From contig NZ_JABXKF010000160.1 in NCBI RefSeq assembly GCF_017115165.1, positions 1 to 54,132 on the forward strand: DNA of 54,132 bases, given 5' to 3'. Origin of the DNA: Nostoc sp. LPT (GTDB lineage Bacteria > Cyanobacteriota > Cyanobacteriia > Cyanobacteriales > Nostocaceae). The translations under genes and the position numbers were made by a program. Below the pieces are notes generated by a model. The model searched no databases, was not told the DNA's origin, and saw nothing but the letters and a program-made list of their open reading frames with translations. Shown piece after piece: positions 42,866-50,002 of the stretch. How positions within the stretch are numbered: position 1 is the stretch's first letter; each line of letters starts with the position of its first letter.

Positions 42866-43375
42866 CTAAATATCTATCTCGCTCAACTCACGTGTGATGT
42901 GATCGAATGGTTCATCTACAAAACCAGTATTAATCACACCTGCTGCTGTCACTTGTTCCTTAATCAAATCCTTGAGAATTTGGATACCGCGAACCGTAGG
43001 CCCAATAGGCACTCCTAGAGAATTGTAAGTTTCCCGCAGTCCTTGCAGCACTCGTTCATCCAATACATTTGTGTTTCCAGCAACCAGCGCATAGGTGGCA
43101 TAACGCAGATAGTACTCCATATCTCGCAGACAAGCTGCATAACGACGAGTCGTATAAGCATTTCCACCGGGGCGAATCAATTCTGGCAGTTCTTCAAATA
43201 ACTGTAAACCAGCCTGCTTGACAAGTACAGCCGCATTAGAATTTATTGCCGCCGCCGCTTGTACTCTTGCTGTACCACTATCAAAGTAAGACTTCAGGCT
43301 ATCGATCGCATTCCGGTCAAAATACCGACCAGCTAGGTCATAATTCTTAATTAAACTTGTTACTGCATCGCGCAT
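42866..43375 (-). CDS. apcF: Allophycocyanin beta-18 subunit ApcF
   Basis: ApcF replaces one allophycocyanin beta subunit in the phycobilisome core next to ApcE and helps pass energy to photosystem II. The 169-residue product (MRDAVTSLIKNYDLAGRYFD) has the phycocyanobilin-binding Cys in RRYAACLRDMEYYLRYATYA and the conserved ETYNSLGVPIGPTVRGIQIL. Length and sequence fit ApcF better than ApcB (about 161 residues). I chose the ATG at 43375; an in-frame TTG 15 bp upstream is not needed. It is divergent from glnA. Confidence 0.93.
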   Translation of the reverse strand: MRDAVTSLIKNYDLAGRYFDRNAIDSLKSYFDSGTARVQAAAAINSNAAVLVKQAGLQLFEELPELIRPGGNAYTTRRYAACLRDMEYYLRYATYALVAGNTNVLDERVLQGLRETYNSLGVPIGPTVRGIQILKDLIKEQVTAAGVINTGFVDEPFDHITRELSEIDI

Positions 43376-43593
43376 TCCTTCTTCTCCCAATCATTGCTAT
43401 TTATGGTTTGATATTTATTTGGCTGCACTTATGCACCAGTAAAGTTTTGTGCTATTAAAAATAGATTCGGCACAAAAACAATTTATCCACTATCTATGGA
43501 TTCTATGCCAAAGTTGACCCCTATATGATGAACTTTCCAGTTTTGTACAGATGATCGCCGAAAGGTTAATATAACCTGATAATCGAGATATCT

Positions 43594-43636
43594 GTAACAT
43601 AAGCTACAAAATCCCCTAATGTCTAGTATTTAAGAT
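43594..43636 (+). promoter_or_regulatory. NtcA-activated promoter of glnA
   Basis: The NtcA consensus GTA-N8-TAC is present as gtaacataagctac (43594-43607). A -10 element of form TAN3T (taagat, 43631-43636) lies 23 bp after it, the canonical class II spacing for NtcA-activated promoters. The glnA ATG is about 97 bp further on. Transcription should rise under nitrogen limitation. Confidence 0.88.
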
Positions 43637-43732
43637 ATTTCTGGTGTGTCACGGCCTGATTGAGATCACCAGGGTTAAGATGCTTTGGAAGATTCTGGTT
43701 TACTTTAGGAAATTGGTAGAGAAGGAGTAACA

Positions 43733-45157
43733 ATGACAACACCGCAAGAAGTCTTGAAATTAATCCAAGACCAAAAAATTCAGCTGATCGATCTCAAATT
43801 CATCGATACAGTAGGGACTTGGCAGCACCTCACACTGTACCAAAACCAAATCGATGAGACTGCATTCACTGATGGCGTACCTTTTGACGGTTCCAGCATC
43901 CGGGGTTGGAAAGCGATCAACGAATCGGACATGACGATGGTACTCGACCCCAACACTGCTTGGATCGACCCATTCATGGAAGTCCCAACGCTAAGTATAA
44001 TTTGTAGTATTAAAGAACCCCGCACGGGTGAATGGTACAATCGTTGCCCACGCGTTATTGCCCAAAAAGCAATAGATTACCTGGTTTCCACTGGCATTGG
44101 TGATACAGCCTTTTTTGGCCCTGAAGCTGAGTTCTTTATCTTTGACAGTGCTAGGTTTGCACAAACTGCTAACGAAGGCTACTACTTTATAGACTCACAA
44201 GAAGGTGCTTGGAATTCCGGTAAAGCTGGTACAGATGAAAAACCCAACTTAGGTTATAAACCACGCTTTAAAGAAGGTTACTTCCCAGTTTCACCGACGG
44301 ATTCTTTCCAAGATATCCGTACAGAGATGCTGTTGACAATGGCACAATTAGGCGTACCAATTGAAAAGCATCACCACGAAGTTGCTACTGGTGGTCAGTG
44401 CGAACTTGGTTTCAAGTTTGGGAAGTTGATCGAAGCGGCTGACTGGTTGATGATTTATAAATATGTCATCAAAAATGTTGCTAAGAAATACGGTAAAACC
44501 GTCACCTTCATGCCAAAACCGATTTTTGGCGATAACGGTTCGGGAATGCACTGTCACCAATCCATTTGGAGAGACGGCCAACCCCTGTTTGCAGGTGATA
44601 AGTATGCTGGTTTGAGCGATATGGGGTTGTACTACATTGGTGGTCTTCTCAAACACGCACCAGCCCTGTTGGCAATCACTAACCCTAGCACCAACTCATA
44701 CAAGCGCCTAGTACCCGGTTATGAAGCTCCTGTTAACTTGGCTTACTCTCAGGGGAACCGTTCTGCTTCTATCCGTATTCCTCTATCTGGCACTAACCCC
44801 AAAGCCAAACGTTTAGAATTCCGTTGTCCAGATGCTACATCTAACCCCTATTTGGCATTTGCTGCAATGCTTTGTGCTGGTATCGATGGCATCAAGAACA
44901 AAATCCATCCTGGTGAACCCTTAGATAAGAATATCTATGAACTCTCTCCAGAAGAACTGGCAAAGGTTCCTTCAACTCCAGGTTCTTTAGAACTGGCGTT
45001 GCAAGCACTGGAAAAAGATCACGCCTTTTTGACAGAATCAGGCGTCTTCACGGAAGACTTTATCGAAAATTGGATTGACTATAAGCTAGGTAACGAAGTC
45101 AAACAGTTGCAGCTGCGTCCTCATCCCTACGAATTTTACCTCTACTACGATGCTTAA
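43733..45157 (+). CDS. glnA: Glutamine synthetase type I
   Basis: GlnA condenses ammonium and glutamate to glutamine, the main ammonium entry in cyanobacteria and heterocysts. The 474-residue protein is full length: FDGSSIRGWKAINESDM (beta-grasp domain), FFGPEAEFFIFD (metal Glu), HHEVATGGQCELGF, NGSGMHCHQS, VPGYEAPVNLAYSQGNRSAS and RLEFRCPDATSNPYLAFAAM. Cyanobacterial GSI is inhibited by binding of small IF proteins, and gifA lies convergently just downstream. The ATG has a strong aaggag site. Its 3' end is duplicated at 47159-47424. Confidence 0.98.
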   Translation: MTTPQEVLKLIQDQKIQLIDLKFIDTVGTWQHLTLYQNQIDETAFTDGVPFDGSSIRGWKAINESDMTMVLDPNTAWIDPFMEVPTLSIICSIKEPRTGEWYNRCPRVIAQKAIDYLVSTGIGDTAFFGPEAEFFIFDSARFAQTANEGYYFIDSQEGAWNSGKAGTDEKPNLGYKPRFKEGYFPVSPTDSFQDIRTEMLLTMAQLGVPIEKHHHEVATGGQCELGFKFGKLIEAADWLMIYKYVIKNVAKKYGKTVTFMPKPIFGDNGSGMHCHQSIWRDGQPLFAGDKYAGLSDMGLYYIGGLLKHAPALLAITNPSTNSYKRLVPGYEAPVNLAYSQGNRSASIRIPLSGTNPKAKRLEFRCPDATSNPYLAFAAMLCAGIDGIKNKIHPGEPLDKNIYELSPEELAKVPSTPGSLELALQALEKDHAFLTESGVFTEDFIENWIDYKLGNEVKQLQLRPHPYEFYLYYDA

Positions 45158-45193
45158 TGAAGAGTCGTATTTAACTAAAAAGTAATAAGCTTT

Positions 45194-45223
45194 GCCACCC
45201 TAAAGTAGAGGGTGGCTTTTTTT
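45194..45223 (+). terminator. glnA terminator
   Basis: An 8-bp stem gccaccct / agggtggc with a 7-base loop is followed by a run of seven T. It lies 36 bp after the glnA stop and faces the convergent gifA gene. An identical hairpin is present in the duplicated copy at 47461. Confidence 0.93.
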
Positions 45224-45250
45224 CCAGACTTGTCAGTTGAGACATTCACT

Positions 45251-45369
45251 AGACCTCTTGCATAAATCCAAAAAAAGAACCCCACCCCGCCAAAGCTACG
45301 CTTTGTCTCCCCTCCCAAAGAGCGGAGAGGGGTTGGGGGTGGGGTGTTAGGGACTTTTGCAAGAGGTCT
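45251..45369. mobile_element. 119-bp MITE between glnA and gifA, absent from copy B
   Basis: Perfect 12-bp terminal inverted repeats (agacctcttgca / tgcaagaggtct) flank a GC-rich imperfect hairpin (accccaccccgcc ... ggggttgggggtgggg). Direct repeats act at 45248-45250 and 45370-45372 look like a 3-bp target duplication. The duplicated segment at 47509-47522 is the empty site. Confidence 0.92.
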
Positions 45370-45401
45370 ACTCAAAAAATCCAGCTTATAACTCCTGAAA
45401 C

Positions 45402-45602
45402 TTAGCTCATGGAAGCATGGCTGGGCCCATAAATCATCCGAGCGCTAGTATCTACTTTCCCTTGAATCGGGTTCCAGTAGTGAGATGCTTCCTCAGGAAG
45501 ACCAAGTTCTTGTGCAGCCCGCATCAGCATTGATTGTTGGCGATTCTTGACTTGCTGATGTTCACGCACCATTAACGCACGAGATTTATCTGCGATAGAC
45601 AT
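45402..45602 (-). CDS. gifA: Glutamine synthetase inactivating factor IF7, copy A (promoter lost)
   Basis: IF7 is a small basic, largely disordered protein that binds and inhibits GSI when ammonium is plentiful. The 66-residue product (MSIADKSRALMVREHQQVKN, RQQSMLMRAAQELGLPEEAS) matches the IF7 family in size and basic core. Its protein is identical to copy B. The homology to copy B stops two bases before the ATG, so the native NtcA promoter and ribosome binding site are missing. An in-frame ATG at 45638 would add 12 residues (MDCCRMRAVSYV) and could make a fusion. Expression is uncertain. Confidence 0.88.
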   Translation of the reverse strand: MSIADKSRALMVREHQQVKNRQQSMLMRAAQELGLPEEASHYWNPIQGKVDTSARMIYGPSHASMS

Positions 45603-45604
45603 AA

Positions 45605-45933
45605 CGTATGAAACAGCACGCATCCGGCAACAGTCCATGCAGTTCCAATAATCAAATATTCTTTAATAAAATAATTAATATATTTTTTCTAAGTATTAAC
45701 ATCTACCTTAAGAGATAGTTTCAAACTACGTAAAAGCAAATATGCTGCTCATACAAAGTTATTTGCTTCGGTAAAGTCAACTTCCGGCTGTCCTTGATTG
45801 AGATTGTTCTCAATAACTTAAACAATCTGATATTTGTGTGTTCAGCTCAGACACTTTGTCTTAGATGTTCCCCTTGCCTAAATAATACTGATGCCTTTTG
45901 AGATCATTCCTGAAAGTTGAAAGGAAAAAACAC
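45605..45933. other. Left part of the DNA inserted between the gifA copies
   Basis: AT-rich sequence between the gifA-A start and the RTX gene. It contains no GTA-N8-TAC site and no gene that I can support. It probably holds the RTX promoter. Confidence 0.5.
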
Positions 45934-46893
45934 ATGGATATTATTGGTACAAATGAGGACGATTTTCTTGCTGGCACTATTGGCAGCGATCGCATTGATG
46001 CTTTCGATGATGACGATACTATTGTAGCCTTAGCCGGTGACGACGAAATCTTTGGTAACGATGGCGAAGACCTGATCGTTGGTGGAGCAGGAAACGACAC
46101 AATTGATGGTGGGGATAGCGACGATTTAGTATTTGGAGATGCTGGGAACGACTCCATTGATGGCGACGATGGGGTTGACGTGATCAATGGGGGGAACGGC
46201 AATGACCGCATCATTGGTAACGATGACAATGACCGCATCTTCGGTGATGCAGGGAATGACACCATTAATGGTAATGATGGAGATGACATCCTCAATGGCT
46301 CTGATGGCGCCGACGTAATTTCTGGCGACGCTGGAAATGATCGAGTTTTTGCGGGTACTGGGAATGACACGGTATCAGGTAGCGGGAGTAATGACCAACT
46401 CAATGGTGATGCAGGCAATGATCTTGTTCAGGGTGAGGCTGGTAACGACACCGTATTTGGTGGGACTGGAGTTGGAAATGACACCCTTACTGGTGAAACT
46501 GGCACGGACTTATTGATTGGTGGAGCTGGAAACGACTCTTTATCGGGTGGTAATGGGAGCGATCGCCTGATCGGCGTTGAACCTTTTGCCCCAGGATTTG
46601 GATCGATTGTTAACGAAGTTGATACCTTAACTGGCGGGGCTAATGGCGATACCTTCGTCCTGGGAGCAGGTAGTGAAGTTTTCTATGATAATGGTGGAAA
46701 TAGTGACTACGCCCTGATTACTGACTTCAACATCAGCCAGGACTCTATTGAACTACCTGAATCTACCTTTAGCTTGGGTATCATCTCTATTAATAATGTC
46801 GTGGGGACGGGGATATCTTTTAACAACGACTTAATCGCGTTTGTTCAAGGAGTTTCAATTTCAGATTTTAACGATGGTTTTGATTTCGTCTAA
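45934..46893 (+). CDS. RTX-type calcium-binding repeat protein
   Basis: The 319-residue protein begins directly with RTX-like units (DIIGTNEDDFLAGTIGSDRI) and contains about 15 nonapeptide-type repeats of the pattern GGxGxDxUx, such as IVGGAGNDTIDGG and LIGGAGNDSLSGGNGSDRL, forming a calcium-bound beta roll. The end (NSDYALITDFNISQDSIELP) is the usual C-terminal cap, which in type I secreted proteins acts as the export signal. No enzymatic domain is present. The ATG at 45934 follows aaagga; an upstream in-frame start is weaker. It sits wholly inside DNA flanked by the glnA-gifA duplication. Confidence 0.9.
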   Translation: MDIIGTNEDDFLAGTIGSDRIDAFDDDDTIVALAGDDEIFGNDGEDLIVGGAGNDTIDGGDSDDLVFGDAGNDSIDGDDGVDVINGGNGNDRIIGNDDNDRIFGDAGNDTINGNDGDDILNGSDGADVISGDAGNDRVFAGTGNDTVSGSGSNDQLNGDAGNDLVQGEAGNDTVFGGTGVGNDTLTGETGTDLLIGGAGNDSLSGGNGSDRLIGVEPFAPGFGSIVNEVDTLTGGANGDTFVLGAGSEVFYDNGGNSDYALITDFNISQDSIELPESTFSLGIISINNVVGTGISFNNDLIAFVQGVSISDFNDGFDFV

Positions 46894-47158
46894 ACACATA
46901 TCACTATGAGTTGTGAACTTTGAAGTAAAAGGAACTGGAGAACTCGGAGCCCCTACGACCGGAGGGAGTGGGGATTAGGGGCAATGGGGATTAGGGATTA
47001 GGGATTGGGTGCCAAATCGAAAAATTATGGTGGGGGCTGTCTTGGAAAGTTCTAATCTAAGGAAACCTTAGCTGAGACTTTCCGCTTTTACCCACCACCA
47101 AATTTTAAAAAACTTTTTCCCAGTCCCCAGTACCCAGTACCGGAGCGGCTACCTGAAC
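46894..47158. other. Right part of the inserted DNA, low-complexity repeats
   Basis: It contains gggattagggattaggg heptad-like repeats (46965-47005), a small hairpin ctaaggaaaccttag and a cagtccccagtacccagtac repeat just before the duplication junction. No gene is seen. Confidence 0.6.
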
Positions 47159-47424
47159 TCAAAAACCAAATCCATCCTGGTGAACCCTTAGATAAGAATA
47201 TCTATGAACTCTCTCCAGAAGAACTGGCAAAGGTTCCTTCAACTCCAGGTTCTTTAGAACTGGCGTTGCAAGCACTGGAAAAAGATCACGCCTTTTTGAC
47301 AGAATCAGGCGTCTTCACGGAATACTTTATCGAAAATTGGATTGACTACAAACTAGGTAACGAAGTCAAACAGTTGCAGCTGCGTCCTCATCCCTACGAG
47401 TTTTACCTCTACTACGATGCTTAA
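47159..47424 (+). pseudogene. glnA: glnA 3' fragment (last about 87 codons)
   Basis: In-frame with glnA from IHPGEPLDKNIYELSPEELA to the natural end (HPYEFYLYYDA). It lacks the first four fifths, a start and a promoter, so it cannot make an enzyme. Compared with the intact gene it carries one Asp-to-Tyr change (FTEDF to FTEYF) and a few silent changes. Confidence 0.95.
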
Positions 47425-47460
47425 TGAAGAGTCGTATCTAACTAAAAAGTAATAAGTTTT

Positions 47461-47491
47461 GCCACCCTAAAGTAGAGGGTGGCTTTTTTTT
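47461..47491 (+). terminator. Duplicated glnA terminator
   Basis: Same gccaccct / agggtggc hairpin as at 45194, followed by eight T. It now ends only the fragment and may serve the convergent gifA copy B. Confidence 0.85.
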
Positions 47492-47547
47492 CCAGACTTG
47501 TCAGTTGAGACATTCAATCAAAAAATCCAACTTATGACTCCTGAAAC

Positions 47548-47748
47548 TTAGCTCATGGAAGCATGGCTGGGCCCATAAATCATCCGAGCGCTAGTATCTA
47601 CTTTCCCTTGAATCGGGTTCCAGTAGTGAGATGCTTCCTCAGGAAGACCAAGTTCTTGTGCAGCCCGCATCAACATTGATTGCTGGCGATTCTTGACTTG
47701 TTGATGTTCGCGCACCATTAATGCACGAGATTTATCTGCGATAGACAT
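47548..47748 (-). CDS. gifA: Glutamine synthetase inactivating factor IF7, copy B (native promoter kept)
   Basis: The 66-residue protein is identical to copy A; the two genes differ at five sites, all silent. A gagagga ribosome binding site precedes the start region (atgattatg; the second ATG aligns with the family start, the first would add two residues). An NtcA site lies 71 bp upstream, as expected for gif genes, which NtcA represses under nitrogen limitation. This is the copy most likely to be regulated and functional. Confidence 0.93.
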   Translation of the reverse strand: MSIADKSRALMVREHQQVKNRQQSMLMRAAQELGLPEEASHYWNPIQGKVDTSARMIYGPSHASMS

Positions 47749-47818
47749 AATCATAGTCCTCTCTATTTCGTGAATATATAATTTTTTTTCCTTACAAAAC
47801 TAATATAACAAAAATTCT

Positions 47819-47832
47819 GTAACATAAGCTAC
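47819..47832 (-). promoter_or_regulatory. NtcA site upstream of gifA copy B
   Basis: The sequence gtaacataagctac fits GTA-N8-TAC and is identical over all 14 bases to the site before glnA. On the gifA strand a -10-like tatatt follows after 11 bases, so bound NtcA would overlap the core promoter, consistent with repression. The rest of 47833-48123 is AT-rich and without a gene. Confidence 0.85.
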
Positions 47833-48123
47833 TTTTTACAAAAATTTATATTTTCTTTTGCTTACAGTTATCCGGCTTTGAGGGAAAATCTCTCCAATTT
47901 ACTTTTGATAACTAAAATCATCTAGCTTCAGATTGGTTTGAGCTTAAAAACACACCTTACCCAAGACTGAACATTTTTTCGTTACTTTTATTTACACTTA
48001 GGTTCAACTCAAGTGATTAATTTTTGTAACTTTTACTCTTTTTTTCGTTGAAGCGGCACAAATACAGCACTCGCAAAAATTAAGTTACTATTAAATAAAG
48101 ATTTACAAAAGTTTACATAATTT

Positions 48124-49023
48124 ATGACAGTTACCTACCCGCGTAAATTTCAGAATGTTTTGAGTGCGAGAGATATATTAAAACGGGTGGTATGCGATCG
48201 CGAAATCCATCTGATTACCCTCAACCGCTACCGTTACAGTGAACAACGCAGTTGTAAAGACCTAACTGAGGTAATTGAACAACTTAATGGACAGCCACGG
48301 GAACTGGTGCGGGATTTGTCTCATCACATCTCAGATGAAGCTCGTCATGCCATGTGGCTAACTGACTTGTTGATTGATTTGGGAAGCGATATAGGAACTC
48401 CCCCTGGAACTTCCTATATTGATGAATTTGATCGGCTGCTCGACAAAGATACCTATGACCCAAAACACAACCTAGAGGACGGCATGATTGCTGCCTTGGC
48501 CGCAATTAACGTCACCGAAAAACGGGGCTGTGAGTATTTCTCTGCTCACATTCACGCCCTCAAACAAGCACCGCACACAGAAGAAAACATCAAAATTCGG
48601 GAAACCATTGAAAAAATTCTCCCAGAGGAAGTAGGACACGTCCGGTGGGGTAATCGTTGGCTAGGAGAACTTGCGCGTAAAAGTCCAGAACATCAGCAAA
48701 AAGTCGAGCAAGCCAAGCGAAAATATACTGCAATTGAACAAGCAGCATTTGAATCAGGAATGGATATCACCTTGGGTGCAGAACTACGGCGAGTTGCCAA
48801 CTTGGTGGAAGTCGCAAATACCATGCCGCTTTGGCAACGTCCCCAATATCTGATGGAACGCTTACCCCAGACTTTGCTAGCGCCTGAGTTGCAATTTACT
48901 AGAATTCAAACTGCACAAAAGGCTTGGCAGCGCGATCCACAGATGTTTATTGAGAAGTTTGTGCCAATGTTCCTCAACGGCATCCAGGGAACAGAGAATA
49001 ATCGCAAGAAAACAACGGTGTAA
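48124..49023 (+). CDS. Ferritin-like di-iron protein
   Basis: The 299-residue protein has the four-helix di-iron pattern: a Glu in CDREIHLITLNRYRYSEQ, ExxH in SHHISDEARHAMWL, a Glu in NVTEKRGCEYF and ExxH in LPEEVGHVRWGNRWLGE. This suits a ferritin-like or rubrerythrin-like oxidase. The C-terminal 90 residues form an extra helical domain of unknown role. The substrate is not readable. The native gifA promoter lies divergently upstream. Confidence 0.82.
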   Translation: MTVTYPRKFQNVLSARDILKRVVCDREIHLITLNRYRYSEQRSCKDLTEVIEQLNGQPRELVRDLSHHISDEARHAMWLTDLLIDLGSDIGTPPGTSYIDEFDRLLDKDTYDPKHNLEDGMIAALAAINVTEKRGCEYFSAHIHALKQAPHTEENIKIRETIEKILPEEVGHVRWGNRWLGELARKSPEHQQKVEQAKRKYTAIEQAAFESGMDITLGAELRRVANLVEVANTMPLWQRPQYLMERLPQTLLAPELQFTRIQTAQKAWQRDPQMFIEKFVPMFLNGIQGTENNRKKTTV

Positions 49024-49667
49024 AAAGGCATTGGGCACAAGAGGCAGAGGTGCACAAGGGCAGAGGGGCAGAGGGGAAAAACTTACTGAACTTCTCCTCT
49101 GCTCCCCTACTCCCCACTCCCTTTCTTTAACTAAAATTCATCTAAAAAGACCAAATGCAAAATTTTGCATCTGGCCTTGGGTGTAGAATAATTAAAACGG
49201 CTAAGATGATCTGGCAGATCCTTTTTAATGTCGGGAGCCATCTGCGAGGAGAACGAACCAGGGGGCAAAAGTAGGTCAAGAATAGTAGATTTGTTAGCAA
49301 GTGCAATAAATCTATACTACCTGTGTTAATCCATACGCTAGATAAGCAAGAGATGAAACGAAAGAGATTTTATGCTTCGGCAAAGGACGTTAAACAGATG
49401 TCGGAGCTAAGATCGGTTACTTGCTTATGTAGATAACCACTTACTGAATGCATGAGAAGAAAATCTATTGGGGAATTTTGAGCGGCAGGATTGAGGCCAA
49501 CTATATATACATAAAGCTTGCAGTTGAAATACTAAGCGATCGCTGAAGACTTTCGTGTGTCAACTGTATATATCTCTGCCAGAAAAGCTGTGTAACAGAT
49601 GTGAGCATAACATCCTGTTTTGTGGTAATTTTGTTCCTTTGGGAAAAGAAGCATTACCCTACAGTAG
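49024..49667. other. 644-bp region without a recognised gene
   Basis: It has aggcagaggggcagagggg low-complexity repeats (49040-49080) and a near-perfect palindrome ccaaatgcaaaattttgcatctgg (49150-49173) that may terminate transcription. A mixed-composition stretch follows at 49200-49600 with no open frame of note. A non-coding RNA is possible, but I match none. Confidence 0.5.
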
Positions 49668-49895
49668 TTAAACCACAGCATAGATATTTCGGGCTTTTTG
49701 TGTCACTTCTCTGCGCCCACTACCGCGATGACGTGGCGCATCATCTGAAGCTTGTTCAGATGCCGCCGAGAGCCACTGTTGTGAAGTAGGCGTGGAAGGC
49801 AGCCCTGTTGATAAGTGATTGACCATTGCTTGGCAGTTAAAAGCTAAGGGGCCGAACACCAGACTCGAAACTAAAAGTGAAATGGCAGCACGCAT
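49668..49895 (-). CDS. patX: PatX-type heterocyst-inhibiting peptide precursor (RGSGR)
   Basis: The 75-residue product has a signal-peptide-like start (MRAAISLLVSSLVFGPLAFN), a low-complexity linker and the pentapeptide RGSGR at residues 57-61 within HRGSGRRE, then a basic tail. RGSGR/RGTGR peptides from PatS and PatX bind HetR and block heterocyst differentiation in neighbouring cells. The N-terminal signal, internal pentapeptide and H before RGSGR fit PatX rather than PatS, where the peptide is at the very C-terminus. A TCCGGA motif lies upstream. From memory, Anabaena PCC 7120 also has patX a few genes from glnA. Confidence 0.88.
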   Translation of the reverse strand: MRAAISLLVSSLVFGPLAFNCQAMVNHLSTGLPSTPTSQQWLSAASEQASDDAPRHRGSGRREVTQKARNIYAVV

Positions 49896-49952
49896 AGCAG
49901 ATGTCTATTTTGGAACTCTCCTCTTCACTGATACTTAGCTTTTTAATGAATA

Positions 49953-49958
49953 TCCGGA
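49953..49958 (-). promoter_or_regulatory. TCCGGA (DIF-type) promoter motif of patX
   Basis: The palindrome tccgga lies 58 bp before the patX start. On the patX strand a -10-like taagta follows after 15 bases, so the motif sits at -35. TCCGGA-centred promoters are known for early, HetR-dependent genes in differentiating cells. Confidence 0.72.
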
Positions 49959-50002
49959 CAATTAATCAAAAAGTATTCTGTTTTACTGAAAATAAACTCT
50001 TC

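Larger units (their letters stand above)
44892..45604. repeat. Segmental duplication copy A (glnA 3' end + gifA)
   Basis: Direct repeat of 47159-47750. Excluding a 122-bp MITE insertion (with its target duplication) the two copies are about 591 and 592 bp and differ at roughly 16-18 sites (about 97% identity). Copy A ends two bases beyond the gifA start codon; upstream sequence of gifA is then unrelated between copies. Confidence 0.93.
47159..47750. repeat. Segmental duplication copy B (glnA 3' end + gifA)
   Basis: Partner of 44892-45604. It begins within the glnA fragment right after a dispersed repeat and ends two bases before the gifA start, beyond which the native gifA promoter follows. 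It lacks the MITE. Confidence 0.93.

Noticed and set aside
45861..46418. 185-codon Ser/Pro-rich frame on the reverse strand
   Set aside because: It is the antisense of the RTX repeats; Asp/Gly codons read backwards give Ser/Pro. No ribosome binding site or family match.
49601..49789. 62-codon forward frame
   Set aside because: It is antisense to patX, which has the RGSGR motif and an upstream TCCGGA promoter motif.
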